This document shows positions 1-8,312 of a DNA stretch of 64,000 nucleotides, one piece after another. Made by a program: the position numbers and the translations under genes. Positions within the stretch are counted from its first letter, which is position 1, and the number at the start of each line of letters is the position of its first letter. The stretch comes from Clostridium sp. CM027 (lineage in GTDB: Bacteria > Bacillota > Clostridia > Clostridiales > Clostridiaceae): contig NZ_CP077725.1 of NCBI RefSeq assembly GCF_024730565.1, positions 3,786,540-3,850,539 on the forward strand, in the 5' to 3' direction. The notes below the pieces were generated by a model. It was not told where the DNA came from. It searched no databases and worked only from the letters and a program-made list of their open reading frames with translations.

Positions 1-66
1 TTAAGACCATATGAATCTATTGTTTTTTATATAAAATAGAAGTTTAAAAAATAGAGAATTTTTAAA

Positions 67-99
67 ACGCTTTGCTCCATACATGGGCAAAGCGTTTAT
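67..99 (+). terminator. Hairpin terminator of an upstream gene
   Basis: An 11-bp perfect stem (AAACGCTTTGC with GCAAAGCGTTT) has a loop that can itself pair CCAT with ATGG. A T-rich tail follows. It probably ends a gene lying left of the window. Confidence 0.7.
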
Positions 100-192
100 A
101 TTTTTATGTCGTGTTTACTGCAATTATTTATACTAAGAGAAGAACTAGTCGGCTAGTAGGACACCTAAAATGGGTGTGTGTTGTTTTGTAGT

Positions 193-297
193 GTGTTTAC
201 TGCATTTATTCTCAGCATACTTGAGGCTGTAAGCGCTTGTGGTACTTCAGGAGTAGCTGGTGGTTCTATACTACTGGTTCCTCTAGCGGCTAGCTTA
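193..297 (+). pseudogene. Remnant of a SstT-type Na+/serine-threonine symporter
   Basis: The frame from 193 reads through a segment with [19 protein letters not shown], which matches the conserved GASGVAGGSLLLIPLA signature of SstT in the dicarboxylate/amino acid:cation symporter family. Only about 35 of some 400 residues survive. The frame then runs into unrelated codons and stops at 357. There is no start codon with a ribosome binding site and neither flank looks like SstT. The phrase TGTTTACTGCA also occurs at about 112, suggesting local rearrangement. It is a relic, not a working gene. Confidence 0.6.
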
Positions 298-609
298 TTT
301 TCTTCTTTCTGTAAAGGAAATAAGAGTTGTACGTGTATAATTGTAACTGAGATGTGAAATATTAGTATGAAAATGTTAATAAGTTAGATGCATATAAAAG
401 TGATTTATTGAGGTGACATATATATATAAAACGAAACCCTAAGACAGATTGGGATAACTGTGTAATATTAAGAGCAAATGATGAAAAACTTAAAAGCGAA
501 GGCAAGAAGAGTGATACAAAAGATAATGGTGGCTATGGCCAAGATTGGTAAAAGGATGTATATTAGTATTATATAGCTCGCTATTATATAATGGAAGGAA
601 AGTGGTAAT

Positions 610-768
610 TTGAAGGATTTTAAAATTCTTTTGGTGGAAGATGTCAAAACAATAGTAGGTTTAATGACAATAATTTTAGCAAGATTTATTCCCATAATTA
701 GGACGTTCGCACCTTTTGTAGCTGGTATTTCAGAAATGAATTATTCGAAATTAGTTATAGCGTTCATA
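610..768 (+). pseudogene. Remnant of a DedA-family membrane protein
   Basis: The frame contains [18 protein letters not shown], the highly conserved core of DedA (SNARE-associated/VTT) proteins, normally found in the second half of proteins of about 200 aa. Everything upstream of the core is missing or scrambled, and soon after NYSK the frame leaves the family and runs into the PAP2 ribosome binding site. The only start is a TTG without a convincing Shine-Dalgarno sequence. DedA and PAP2 domains often occur as neighbours, so this may be the decayed partner of the next gene. Confidence 0.6.
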
Positions 769-802
769 AAAGAAAATAGAAAAACAAGGAGAAATGCTGA
801 AA

Positions 803-1366
803 ATGATGAAAATAATATCTTTAATGCAGAAATTTGATAGTTCCATATTATTGTATATAAAAGGCAATATGCATGGAACTATTATGGATAAAGTAATGGT
901 CGCTATTACATCACTAGGTGATAATGGAGCTATATGGATTATAATGGCAATTGCATTGATGGTTAACAAAAAATATAGGAAAATAGGTTTCATGGCTTTA
1001 TTAGCGTTATTGCTAAGCGCAATTTTAGGAGAAGTAATATTAAAAAACGTAGTTCAACGTATAAGACCATCAGTAGATATACCAGCAGTTGACCTTTTAA
1101 TTGTAAAGCCTTTATCCTATTCATTTCCTTCAGGGCACACTACGTCTTCATTTGCGGTTGCAGGTGTATTAGCAAAATATTTTAAAAATTATGCACTTGA
1201 GATTTTTAGTTTAGCTGCTTTAATAGCTTTTTCAAGATTATATTTATATGTTCATTATCCTACAGATGTTTTAGGGGGCGTACTTTTAGGGCTCATATGC
1301 AGTGGAATAATAGTTTACTTGTTTAACGGCATTTCAGAGGGGAAGTCTCCCACCTCTATAAGTTAA
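803..1366 (+). CDS. PAP2-family membrane phosphatase
   Basis: Integral membrane phosphatase of the PAP2 (phosphatidic acid phosphatase type 2) family, likely acting on undecaprenyl-pyrophosphate or another lipid phosphate at the outer face of the membrane. All three catalytic motifs are visible: KNVVQRIRP (K-x6-RP), [10 protein letters not shown] and [12 protein letters not shown] (SR-x5-H-x3-D). There are about five hydrophobic segments and the length is usual for the family. AAGGAG at 786-791 best fits the ATG at 803; an in-frame ATG at 794 sits only 2 nt from it. The last 13 codons (from NGISEGKS) lie inside a dispersed repeat, so the C-terminal tail is repeat-derived. Substrate is not determinable. 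Confidence 0.88.
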   Translation: MMKIISLMQKFDSSILLYIKGNMHGTIMDKVMVAITSLGDNGAIWIIMAIALMVNKKYRKIGFMALLALLLSAILGEVILKNVVQRIRPSVDIPAVDLLIVKPLSYSFPSGHTTSSFAVAGVLAKYFKNYALEIFSLAALIAFSRLYLYVHYPTDVLGGVLLGLICSGIIVYLFNGISEGKSPTSIS

Positions 1367-1393
1367 AGTCCAATATTATAACAAAGCGATTTA
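1322..1393 (+). repeat. Dispersed palindromic repeat, copy A
   Basis: TTTAACGGCATTTCAGAGG (1322-1340) matches the left arm of copies B and C (TTTAACGACATTTCAGAAGG). It is followed by a degenerate ACCTCTATAAG core and by TATAACAAAG, which also occurs in copy B. This copy overlaps the 3' end of the PAP2 gene and provides its stop codon. Confidence 0.6.
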
Positions 1394-1506
1394 ATTTATA
1401 TCAGTAAGTAGAAAAAAATGGAGAGCTTGATCAACTTAAAACACCTTCATTATTTCCCGTTTTCTGGTGTGGTTCTGAATCAATTAAAATAGTCTTAATT
1501 TTGTAA

Positions 1507-1632
1507 TCAATCATGGAGGTACTTTTCAATGTCTTTCTCAAGGGGTGTTCCTGTATCACTTTGTATTGGAATTAAATCTTCTAGAGTATTTTTAATTTTG
1601 GTTTCAGAGTCTTTCATTAGCATACTTATCAT
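1507..1632 (-). CDS. Possible 41-aa ORF, unrecognised
   Basis: A 41-codon frame on the minus strand lies in the otherwise empty 1367-1778 gap. It begins MISMLMKDSETKIKNTLEDL and ends EKDIEKYLHD. GAAGG lies 8 nt before the ATG. The composition is protein-like (charged, helical), but there is no recognised family and coding-like sequence continues past the stop in another frame. It may be the tail of a decayed gene. The rest of the gap shows only the end of repeat copy A. Confidence 0.22.
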   Translation of the reverse strand: MISMLMKDSETKIKNTLEDLIPIQSDTGTPLEKDIEKYLHD

Positions 1633-1778
1633 GGGTAAAACCTTCAATTATAATAGTTAAGATTCGCAATATTCTATACGTATATAGTCGAATCAAGAAC
1701 TATTATACAGTATAATTCTATAAATCCATATTAAGTATAGTGACTAAGGGTTTATAAGATGAAATGAAAAAAAGGCAG

Positions 1779-2477
1779 CTAAGCGGTAGGGTTTATCCTA
1801 TACTTATGCTGCGGTCTTCCTACCTTACCATACTCAATTAACATGTGTACTTTTCCTTCTTTATTCATATAGTCTAAATATTTTCTGCAAGTTACCCTTG
1901 CAATTCCTAATATTTCTCCTAGTTCTTCTGGTGTAGTATATATTTCTCCTATTTGCTGAACTTGTTGCCATATTGTTTTATATGTATACTTATTTAATCC
2001 CTTTGTTAAATCTAGATTCCTATTATTTTCTTCTTCCACTAAATCTTTGCTACTTAAAATATACTTGTCCAATTCGCTTTGCTCAATTTCATTTGCTTTT
2101 TTAAAATGATAATATCTATCTTTAAATTTAAGTAAAGATTCTTTAAACCTCTCCAAGGTGAAAGGTTTAATTAAATAATCTCTGGCCCCATAGCGAAAAG
2201 CCTCTTGAACCCTATTAATGGTTTTATCTGCAGTAATCAAAATAACATCCACTTCTATTTCTTTGGCTCGAAGTAACTTTAAAAAGTCAATTCCATTTTC
2301 CTTAGGAAGATAGATATCAAGTAAAATTAAATCTGGTTTTTGTTTTTCTATAAATCTCTGCGCCTGGGTAAGATTACTGACGGCCTTAGTTAACTGAAAG
2401 CCTTCCACTTTTTGCAAAAACTTTGTGTTGATATCACGTACCATAGGGTCATCTTCGATAATCATTACTTTAATCAT
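1779..2477 (-). CDS. CitB/DcuR-type response regulator
   Basis: Cytoplasmic response regulator paired with the kinase just upstream. The receiver domain (about residues 1-120) has the acidic pair E8/D9-D10, phosphoacceptor D54 in LILLDIYLP, and the lysine in YLIKPF. The C-terminal part has the helix-turn-helix typical of CitB/DcuR/MalR regulators (TTPEELGEILGIARVTCRKYLDYM). The start is the ATG at 2477, with GGAG 9 nt upstream, rather than a longer frame overlapping the kinase. The pair is divergent from a 2-hydroxycarboxylate transporter, which it probably controls in response to citrate or malate. The 31-bp palindrome at 4113-4143 is a candidate target. Confidence 0.9.
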   Translation of the reverse strand: MIKVMIIEDDPMVRDINTKFLQKVEGFQLTKAVSNLTQAQRFIEKQKPDLILLDIYLPKENGIDFLKLLRAKEIEVDVILITADKTINRVQEAFRYGARDYLIKPFTLERFKESLLKFKDRYYHFKKANEIEQSELDKYILSSKDLVEEENNRNLDLTKGLNKYTYKTIWQQVQQIGEIYTTPEELGEILGIARVTCRKYLDYMNKEGKVHMLIEYGKVGRPQHKYRINPTA

Positions 2478-2482
2478 TGATT

Positions 2483-4054
2483 TCAACTCCTTTTCATCGG
2501 TATACTTATATCCCACCAGGTTCCGTTTTCTACACTAAATTCAATTTTCCCATGCATATCATCAATAATTTTTTTAACAATATACATACCAATTCCACGC
2601 TGACCGATTTTCGTAGTGGCCCCAATTTCATATATTGTATTTTTTATTTCACATGAAATTCCAGGACCATTGTCGTTTATTTGAATTTTCAAATGATCAT
2701 CTGCCTCAAAAATTTTAAAGTGTACGGTTCCGCTTCCATCTATGCTTACTTCCTCAAAAGAATTTTCAATCAAATTTCCAATGATAGACCCTAATTCATC
2801 TTCATTCATATATTGTGGCAATTCATTTAATTGACAATCTGCTGCAATTTCAAATACTATTCTAGATTCCTCTGCTTTATTATATTTTGAGAATAGCAAT
2901 GCCGCAATAGATACATTCTTAATTTGATCTGTAAGGATACTATTGATTCCATTTCGATTTTTAGCAATATGTGATATGAATTTTACAGCTTCCACGTATT
3001 CTTCCAGCTGTATCATTCCGGATATAGTATGAAGTTTATTCATAAATTCATGATTTTGTGCTCTAAGTGACCAAGTCATTTTTTTTATTCCGGTGAGCTC
3101 TTCTGCCATTTTTTTAAATTCTGTTAAATCTCTAAAATTTATTACCCATCCAATTACTTCATCTTTATCATTTTTAAGGGGATTATATTTGCATAAGATT
3201 GTTAGACCTGGTCTTACTTTCATTTCTATATTTTCATAATACTTGCCTACTTTTAGGACTTCAGAAATTTTACTCCCATAAGAAAGGGTTGTGATTTGCT
3301 TACCGACATCTTCTTCTAATAGTTCCAAAATCTCTCCCGCTTCTTTATTAAATAAGGTGATTTTATCGTTCTTATCTACGGCTAAAATTCCTTCTTTCAC
3401 ACTTTCTATTACAGCTTCCTTTTCTTTTAAAATTAACGCTATTTCTTTTGGTTCTAAACCAAAGATGGTTTTTTTTATATTTGAGGACAAAAGAGTTGCG
3501 GCTATTGCTCCCAAAAACAATCCTAATACTATAAAGGGTAGAAAGTTACCTATCTTTGAATATATCTCATTATAAACTTCATTGATAGGACTTCCTACAG
3601 TCACTGCTCCAATTTGTTTCCCGTTTTTTAATATGGGTGTAAATGCTCTAAGGGAGACACCTAAGCTGCCCGTTGCTTCTGAAACATACTCTTCTCCATT
3701 TGTGAGAACGCGTTTTTCATCTGAACCCTGAATCTTTTCACCTATCTTTTCTTTTGTAGGATGGGAATGTCTTATTCCAGTCATATCCATTACTACTATA
3801 AATTCAACTTTAGTCTTACTTCGTATACTTTCTATTTCATCATTTAAGGTTTGTTCATTAATTTCATTGGTTCCTTGCAAGTAATTCTGTAAAATATAAC
3901 TCGTGGAGACAGAATTGGCTATATCCAAAAGGTTACGTCCAGCTTGGTCTTTAAGCATTATCTTCATTTGATTAAAGGAAAGCAATGATATACTTCCAAT
4001 GGTCAAAAGTAAAATTACTATTACAAAGCTTGTGATTTTTGTTTTCAATTTCAT
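2483..4054 (-). CDS. CitA/DcuS-type sensor histidine kinase
   Basis: Membrane sensor kinase for extracellular di- or tricarboxylates. Order: N-terminal membrane helix (about residues 8-28), extracytoplasmic sensor of the CitA/DcuS Cache type (about 30-170), second helix (about 172-192), PAS domain (about 215-315), dimerisation segment with the family's H-box NHEFMNKLHTISG, then HATPase with N-box GNLIENSFEE and G-boxes DNGPGIS and GQRGIGMYIV. At 523 aa it is of usual length. It lies 5 nt before the response regulator, so the two form one transcript. On the minus strand TATAAT at 4101-4106 is a plausible -10, and the palindrome at 4113-4143 would cover its -35. The ligand is inferred from the neighbouring transporter. 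Confidence 0.9.
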   Translation of the reverse strand: MKLKTKITSFVIVILLLTIGSISLLSFNQMKIMLKDQAGRNLLDIANSVSTSYILQNYLQGTNEINEQTLNDEIESIRSKTKVEFIVVMDMTGIRHSHPTKEKIGEKIQGSDEKRVLTNGEEYVSEATGSLGVSLRAFTPILKNGKQIGAVTVGSPINEVYNEIYSKIGNFLPFIVLGLFLGAIAATLLSSNIKKTIFGLEPKEIALILKEKEAVIESVKEGILAVDKNDKITLFNKEAGEILELLEEDVGKQITTLSYGSKISEVLKVGKYYENIEMKVRPGLTILCKYNPLKNDKDEVIGWVINFRDLTEFKKMAEELTGIKKMTWSLRAQNHEFMNKLHTISGMIQLEEYVEAVKFISHIAKNRNGINSILTDQIKNVSIAALLFSKYNKAEESRIVFEIAADCQLNELPQYMNEDELGSIIGNLIENSFEEVSIDGSGTVHFKIFEADDHLKIQINDNGPGISCEIKNTIYEIGATTKIGQRGIGMYIVKKIIDDMHGKIEFSVENGTWWDISIPMKRS

Positions 4055-4112
4055 GTTTTTCGCCTTTTAAACCTTTCAAATTTCAGGATAACTTACATAA
4101 ATTATACCATAG

Positions 4113-4143
4113 TTTTTTTTAACAATTGAATTGTTAAAAAAAA
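4113..4143. promoter_or_regulatory. 31-bp perfect palindrome between divergent genes
   Basis: AACAATT-G-AATTGTT is flanked by T8 on the left and A8 on the right, giving two perfect 15-nt arms about one central base. It lies between divergent genes, so it does not terminate either. It overlaps the expected -35 of the kinase promoter, which suits an operator for the CitB-type regulator or an AT-rich upstream element. Confidence 0.5.
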
Positions 4144-4403
4144 TACAAAGTTTTCTTAATGACCACAAAACATTTTAAAGTTTCAGAATATTTAAAAATA
4201 TCCAAGTTGTTGCTATAATAATGAAATAGAATATATTTTATTACAGTAGGGCAATTCTTCTATGTTTGAGGTCTTCATACATTATTTTATTTGCATCAGC
4301 ATGAAAACGGTATCTTTTTCCTTGATTGCCTCAATAAATAATTGTTTCTAGGTTAGGTTTTGAATAAATAATTAAATATCATTAATATTAGAGGGGGATA
4401 ATT

Positions 4404-5717
4404 ATGTTAGCTGAGAAGAGGGTTAGTATGTTAAATGAAAAGAAAACACCTGAAATAATGGGTATTAAGGTTCAGTATTTTGCAATTATTACTATGGTCA
4501 TGTTTGTAGGTGCATATATGGATGTGCTTCCACCTGGAATAGTAAGCGTATTGCCTTTAATGCTAGTTATTGGTACTGTTCTTTACCTTATTGGAGACAA
4601 TCTACCTATAGTAAAAGATTATTTTGGAGGTGGTGCTATTGTAGTTATCTTTGGATCTTCTGCTTTAGCAACCTATAAGATTTTACCAGAGGGAGTAATA
4701 ACTTCAGCTACTGCTTTTATGACCAGTGGTGGATTTTTAGATCTATTTATATGTGGTCTTATTGCTGGAAGCCTTTTAGGAATTAACAGAAAATTACTTC
4801 TGCAAGCTGTTGTTAGATATCTTCCATGTCTTTTAGGTGGAATCATAGCAGCTCTTGGATTAGTAGGATTATTTGGAATTATTTTAGGGTATGGCGCAAA
4901 GGAAGCTATTTTTTATATAGGAATACCTATTATGGGTGGTGGAATGGGTGCTGGTGCTGTTCCATTAGCTAAGATATTTGGTGCTACGCTTAATCAAGAT
5001 CCTAAAATTATTATGTCTATAATGACTCCGGCAGTAGCTTTAGGTAATGCTTTTGCGATTGTGGCTGCGGGTATTTTAAATAAAATAGGTAAAGTTAAGC
5101 CGAGTTTAACAGGAAATGGAGAATTGATAATACCTAATTCAAAGACTAAGCTCGATGCGGAAAATGAGGTAGAAGATAAATCTAATGACTTGGAATTATA
5201 TGCAATTGGTATATTATTATCTGGTGCATTTTTGACTGCAGGTTATATTGTAGGAAAATTTTTACCAACTATTCATGCTTATGCCTGGATGATTCTTATT
5301 GTCATTCTTGTTAAAATGACGGGTGCACTACCTGCTAAATGTGAATATGCTTGTAGTGTGTGGTACTCATTTGTAATGAAAAATTTTACGGTTGTTGTTT
5401 TGGTAGGTGTAGGAATTGCATACACTGATCTTAATGCGGTTATTTCAGCTTTAACATTTAAGTATATAATACTTGTTGGTATTACTATAATTGGTGCGGT
5501 AATTGGGTCTGGAGTTGTAGCTAGATTTGTTGGCTTCTACCCGGTAGAAACTTCTATTTCTGCTGGATTGTGTATGGCTAATATGGGTGGTTCAGGGGAT
5601 GTTGCCGTATTAACTGCAGCTAAAAGAATGAAACTGATGCCCTTTGCTGCTATTTCATCACGCTTAGGAGGGGCACTTATTCTTATAATTGCTAGCGTTT
5701 TACTTAGATTGTTTTAA
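4404..5717 (+). CDS. 2-hydroxycarboxylate transporter (citrate/malate:cation symporter)
   Basis: Secondary transporter of the 2HCT family (CitS, CimH, MleP), importing citrate, malate or a related 2-hydroxycarboxylate with Na+ or H+. The 437-aa length and about eleven hydrophobic segments fit. Both re-entrant-loop glycine motifs are present: MGGGMGAGAVPLA in the first half and ANMGGSGDVAVL in the second, the latter near the conserved arginine region. The ATG follows GAGGGGG with good spacing. The divergent CitA/CitB-type pair probably induces it. Its stop codon TAA is provided by the first bases of repeat copy B. Citrate and malate cannot be told apart here. Confidence 0.92.
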   Translation: MLAEKRVSMLNEKKTPEIMGIKVQYFAIITMVMFVGAYMDVLPPGIVSVLPLMLVIGTVLYLIGDNLPIVKDYFGGGAIVVIFGSSALATYKILPEGVITSATAFMTSGGFLDLFICGLIAGSLLGINRKLLLQAVVRYLPCLLGGIIAALGLVGLFGIILGYGAKEAIFYIGIPIMGGGMGAGAVPLAKIFGATLNQDPKIIMSIMTPAVALGNAFAIVAAGILNKIGKVKPSLTGNGELIIPNSKTKLDAENEVEDKSNDLELYAIGILLSGAFLTAGYIVGKFLPTIHAYAWMILIVILVKMTGALPAKCEYACSVWYSFVMKNFTVVVLVGVGIAYTDLNAVISALTFKYIILVGITIIGAVIGSGVVARFVGFYPVETSISAGLCMANMGGSGDVAVLTAAKRMKLMPFAAISSRLGGALILIIASVLLRLF

Positions 5718-5857
5718 CGACATTTCAAAAGGAAAGTCTACCTCTTCTATAAGAGGGGGTATCAGACTATAACAAAGAGAAAACTTCAGTGGGAGTTTAA
5801 ATTTCCTTCTGAAGTCGTTAAGATTGCAACACCGCAGGTGATGATTTAACGACATTT
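5714..5857 (+). repeat. Dispersed palindromic repeat, copy B (longest)
   Basis: The left arm TTAACGACATTTCAAAAGG (from 5714) and right arm CCTTCTGAAGTCGTTAA (to 5821) enclose about 65 bp holding the inner palindrome CCTCTTCTATAAGAGG. Downstream comes GCAACACCGCAGGTGATGATTTAACGACATTT in two pieces (5825-5840 and 5841-5857), which shares GATGATTTAA with copies C, D and E. Confidence 0.65.
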
Positions 5858-5987
5858 AAATAATCCATAGTTAATTCTCAATTGTTGAAAATTAACTTTG
5901 CGTACTTTTGGCATAGTATATAAGAAAGAGAACAATTGATTTTATCTTACTGTTTTGTTAATACAGATATAAAACATTTTCGTAAAT

Positions 5988-6026
5988 AAAACCCAGTGAA
6001 TGTGGTTACTGGGTTTTGTTTTATTC
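5988..6026 (+). terminator. Rho-independent terminator
   Basis: A 10-bp stem AAAACCCAGT/ACTGGGTTTT with a 10-nt loop is followed by GTTTTATTC. It is the first clear terminator downstream of the 2HCT transporter, about 270 nt after its stop. Confidence 0.75.
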
Positions 6027-6052
6027 TATATTTCAAATTTGAGGGGTGATTT

Positions 6053-6166
6053 ATGACATTGGATGAAAAAATATTGCAAGAGAAGGAAGTTGGATATATA
6101 GAAATAGATTTACTAATAAAAAATGTTCAGGTAATGACGGCAGCTATCTATGAAATAGCAAATTAA
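6053..6166 (+). CDS. Small protein, 37 aa, unrecognised
   Basis: A short frame from ATG at 6053 to TAA at 6166. A strong ribosome binding site (GAGGGGTGA) lies 4-10 nt upstream and a terminator sits just before it. It begins MTLDEKILQEKEVGYIEID and reads as a soluble acidic amphipathic helix with no membrane segment or cysteines. I recognise no family. It could be a genuine small protein or the start of a decayed gene. The following 140 bp show nothing except a weak TAGGAG/CTCCTA dyad. Confidence 0.35.
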   Translation: MTLDEKILQEKEVGYIEIDLLIKNVQVMTAAIYEIAN

Positions 6167-6309
6167 TAGATAGGAGCTAACGTTAAGTAATCTCCTACTA
6201 CCACGGGTATTTATTTTACTTGGTTTAAAAATGCGGTAATAAGCATATTATATATAGTGTACCAATTTTAAGTAATTAATAAAACCAAAGCAACACAAGG
6301 GGGATTTAT

Positions 6310-7017
6310 ATGGATGGTTATGACTTAAAATCAAAAAGTAATAAGGAAATACGGCAAGAAGCAAGGGAGGATTTATCAGGTAATTGGATTGTAGCTATAA
6401 TAGTTTGTGTATTAGCCTGGATTTTCACAGAAATGTTTATACAGGGACCGGATATTAAAGAAAGGGTAAATTGGGTTATTAATAATCCTATACATGAAAT
6501 ATTTAAATATAGCACTACAATTAGTGATGGTAGAATTCAAAATATATGGGGAGTTATAGTACTGATTATCGGAGGACCCATAACTTTTGGCGCTTCAATG
6601 TTTTTTCTAAATTTAATACGAAAGACTAATGCTAAAATCGAGGACGTTTTTATGGGGTTTAAGTATTTTGGGAAGACATTTTTGTTGAACTTATTAATGG
6701 GTATATTTATATTGTTATGGACTTTATTGCTTATAATACCGGGAATAATCGCTAGTTTTAGTTATTCTATGGCATACTATATACTAATCGATAATCCCGA
6801 ATTAACCTCTTTGGAGGCTATAAACCGTAGCAAAGAGATGATGAATGGATATAAAGGGAAATTATTTTGTCTGTATCTAAGCTTTGCAGGGTGGTTTATA
6901 TTATGTTTAGTCACTTTAGGAATAGGGTTCATATGGCTTGAACCGTATATACAGACATCCACAGCAGTTTTCTATCAAGGGTTAAAGAGTGATTCTAATG
7001 AAAAAAAACTACTTTAG
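6310..7017 (+). CDS. DUF975-family membrane protein
   Basis: Multi-pass membrane protein of the DUF975 family, common in Firmicutes and of unknown function. The N-terminus (DLKSKSNKEIRQEAREDLSGNWIVAIIV) shows the family pattern of a short basic-acidic helix ending in GNW before the first membrane helix. About five hydrophobic segments follow, with the conserved LIIPGIIASFSYSMAYYILIDNPELTS region (about residues 140-167) and the downstream SKEMMNGYKGKLF. AGGGGGAT precedes the ATG. It appears to be a single-gene transcript, converging on the ABC operon at the palindrome 7134-7171. Confidence 0.82.
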   Translation: MDGYDLKSKSNKEIRQEAREDLSGNWIVAIIVCVLAWIFTEMFIQGPDIKERVNWVINNPIHEIFKYSTTISDGRIQNIWGVIVLIIGGPITFGASMFFLNLIRKTNAKIEDVFMGFKYFGKTFLLNLLMGIFILLWTLLLIIPGIIASFSYSMAYYILIDNPELTSLEAINRSKEMMNGYKGKLFCLYLSFAGWFILCLVTLGIGFIWLEPYIQTSTAVFYQGLKSDSNEKKLL

Positions 7018-7133
7018 TAGAAAAGATAGATAAATTAAGTGATTAATTCTAATGTATTTATATAATGAAATGGTTAGTAAACAGAAGTTGGAACAATGGG
7101 ATATATTGAAATGAAATAACTAATTTCTGATTA

Positions 7134-7171
7134 ATATGAAAGGAGCCAACAATTGTTGGCTCCTTTCATAT
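7134..7171. terminator. 38-bp perfect palindrome between convergent genes
   Basis: A perfect palindrome with no unpaired centre (arms ATATGAAAGGAGCCAACAA and its complement). It can form a very stable hairpin in either transcript and sits between two convergent genes, so it is probably a bidirectional terminator, although U-tracts are modest. It overlaps the stop codon of the minus-strand permease. Confidence 0.7.
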
Positions 7172-8311
7172 AAAACTTTTAACGCTTTCATTGCTTTTCA
7201 TCTTATACATACCAATTAGGAAAAATGCTAATGCGAAGGCTACAAGTATTCCAAGTAATGGCATAATTTCTAAAAAGGTTTTACCGTTTTGGAGCTGCCT
7301 AATAGCCTCTAATGCCCAAGTTTGTGGTAAAAAATTGGCTATCTGCTGCATAGTTTTAGACATAAGCTCAATTGGCCAAAAACACCCTGAAAGCATACAT
7401 GTCGGCGTTATTATTAAGGTAGCCATCACCCCTACTTGATTTGTTGTCTTTGAAAAAGCAACTAATAGAATACCTAGTGTTACACAAACAAATCCAAATA
7501 AAGTGAGTATTGCAAGTAGCTGCAAATCAGGTACTCCAGTAGTCAGTTTTAAAATATACTTAGAAAAAAATATTACTAAAATTGATTGTGCTACCATTAT
7601 ACACATATTAGCCATTATATTGGCCCCAATATATATTCTACTGTTTACAGGAGTCGTAAATATTCTAAAGTAGGTTTTCTCTTTCTTCTCCTTTAAAATA
7701 AGCCCTGAAGTGGTAGTTGCGCCTTGAAGCATAAACATTATTAAAAATCCTATACTTTGAACAGTTTTTAATTTATCAAGGGATTCATCTTTAACTACAT
7801 TTTTATGAAGAGTAAGAGTTTGAATCTTAAATCCTTCATAAAGTTTATTAAATATAACGTTATCCCCACCTGATGCTTTTCCTAGCATCATGAGACTTTT
7901 AACATAATAATTTACATAGTTTTGAACCCAAGTCGTAACTTCTTGCCCTTTAATTGCAGTAATCTGTATTTTACTTATTGCTCCATTATGAACACTTTCA
8001 TCAAAGTTTGCAGGTATTGTAATTACACAATCAACCTTACCTTCTGCAACTAAATTATTTATTTCTTCATCTTTAATTTCTTGAATTTTAAATTTATCCT
8101 GTTTATTTAAAGCAGCAACAAAATCTTTAGCTATTACTCCGTTTGCAGCTTTATTGTTTATTCCTACTTTAATCTTTGAATCCATTGAGGAATAAACGGA
8201 CATAACAAATATAACAATTACAACTGGAAGAATTAAGTATACTATAATATTAGACTTCTTTCTAAAAGTGATTTTTAATGTATTAAGTGCAAGCAAAAAT
8301 AAATTTCTCAT
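7166..8311 (-). CDS. ABC-2 type permease (LnrN-like position)
   Basis: Membrane subunit of an ABC-2 exporter. It has an N-terminal helix (about residues 18-38), a large extracytoplasmic domain (about 40-180), and five or six C-terminal helices with the typical region ending LPQTWALEAIRQL. The start is the ATG at 8311, about 10 nt after AAGGAG. The upstream ATG at 8320 is too close to that site, and a still longer frame would overlap the previous gene. The preceding permease stops at 8313, so translation is probably coupled. The operon order kinase-regulator-ATPase-permease-permease matches Bacillus LnrJK-LnrLMN (linearmycin resistance), suggesting export of or resistance to amphipathic compounds. 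The substrate is inferred only. Confidence 0.85.
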   Translation of the reverse strand: MRNLFLLALNTLKITFRKKSNIIVYLILPVVIVIFVMSVYSSMDSKIKVGINNKAANGVIAKDFVAALNKQDKFKIQEIKDEEINNLVAEGKVDCVITIPANFDESVHNGAISKIQITAIKGQEVTTWVQNYVNYYVKSLMMLGKASGGDNVIFNKLYEGFKIQTLTLHKNVVKDESLDKLKTVQSIGFLIMFMLQGATTTSGLILKEKKEKTYFRIFTTPVNSRIYIGANIMANMCIMVAQSILVIFFSKYILKLTTGVPDLQLLAILTLFGFVCVTLGILLVAFSKTTNQVGVMATLIITPTCMLSGCFWPIELMSKTMQQIANFLPQTWALEAIRQLQNGKTFLEIMPLLGILVAFALAFFLIGMYKMKSNESVKSFI

Positions 8312-8312
8312 A

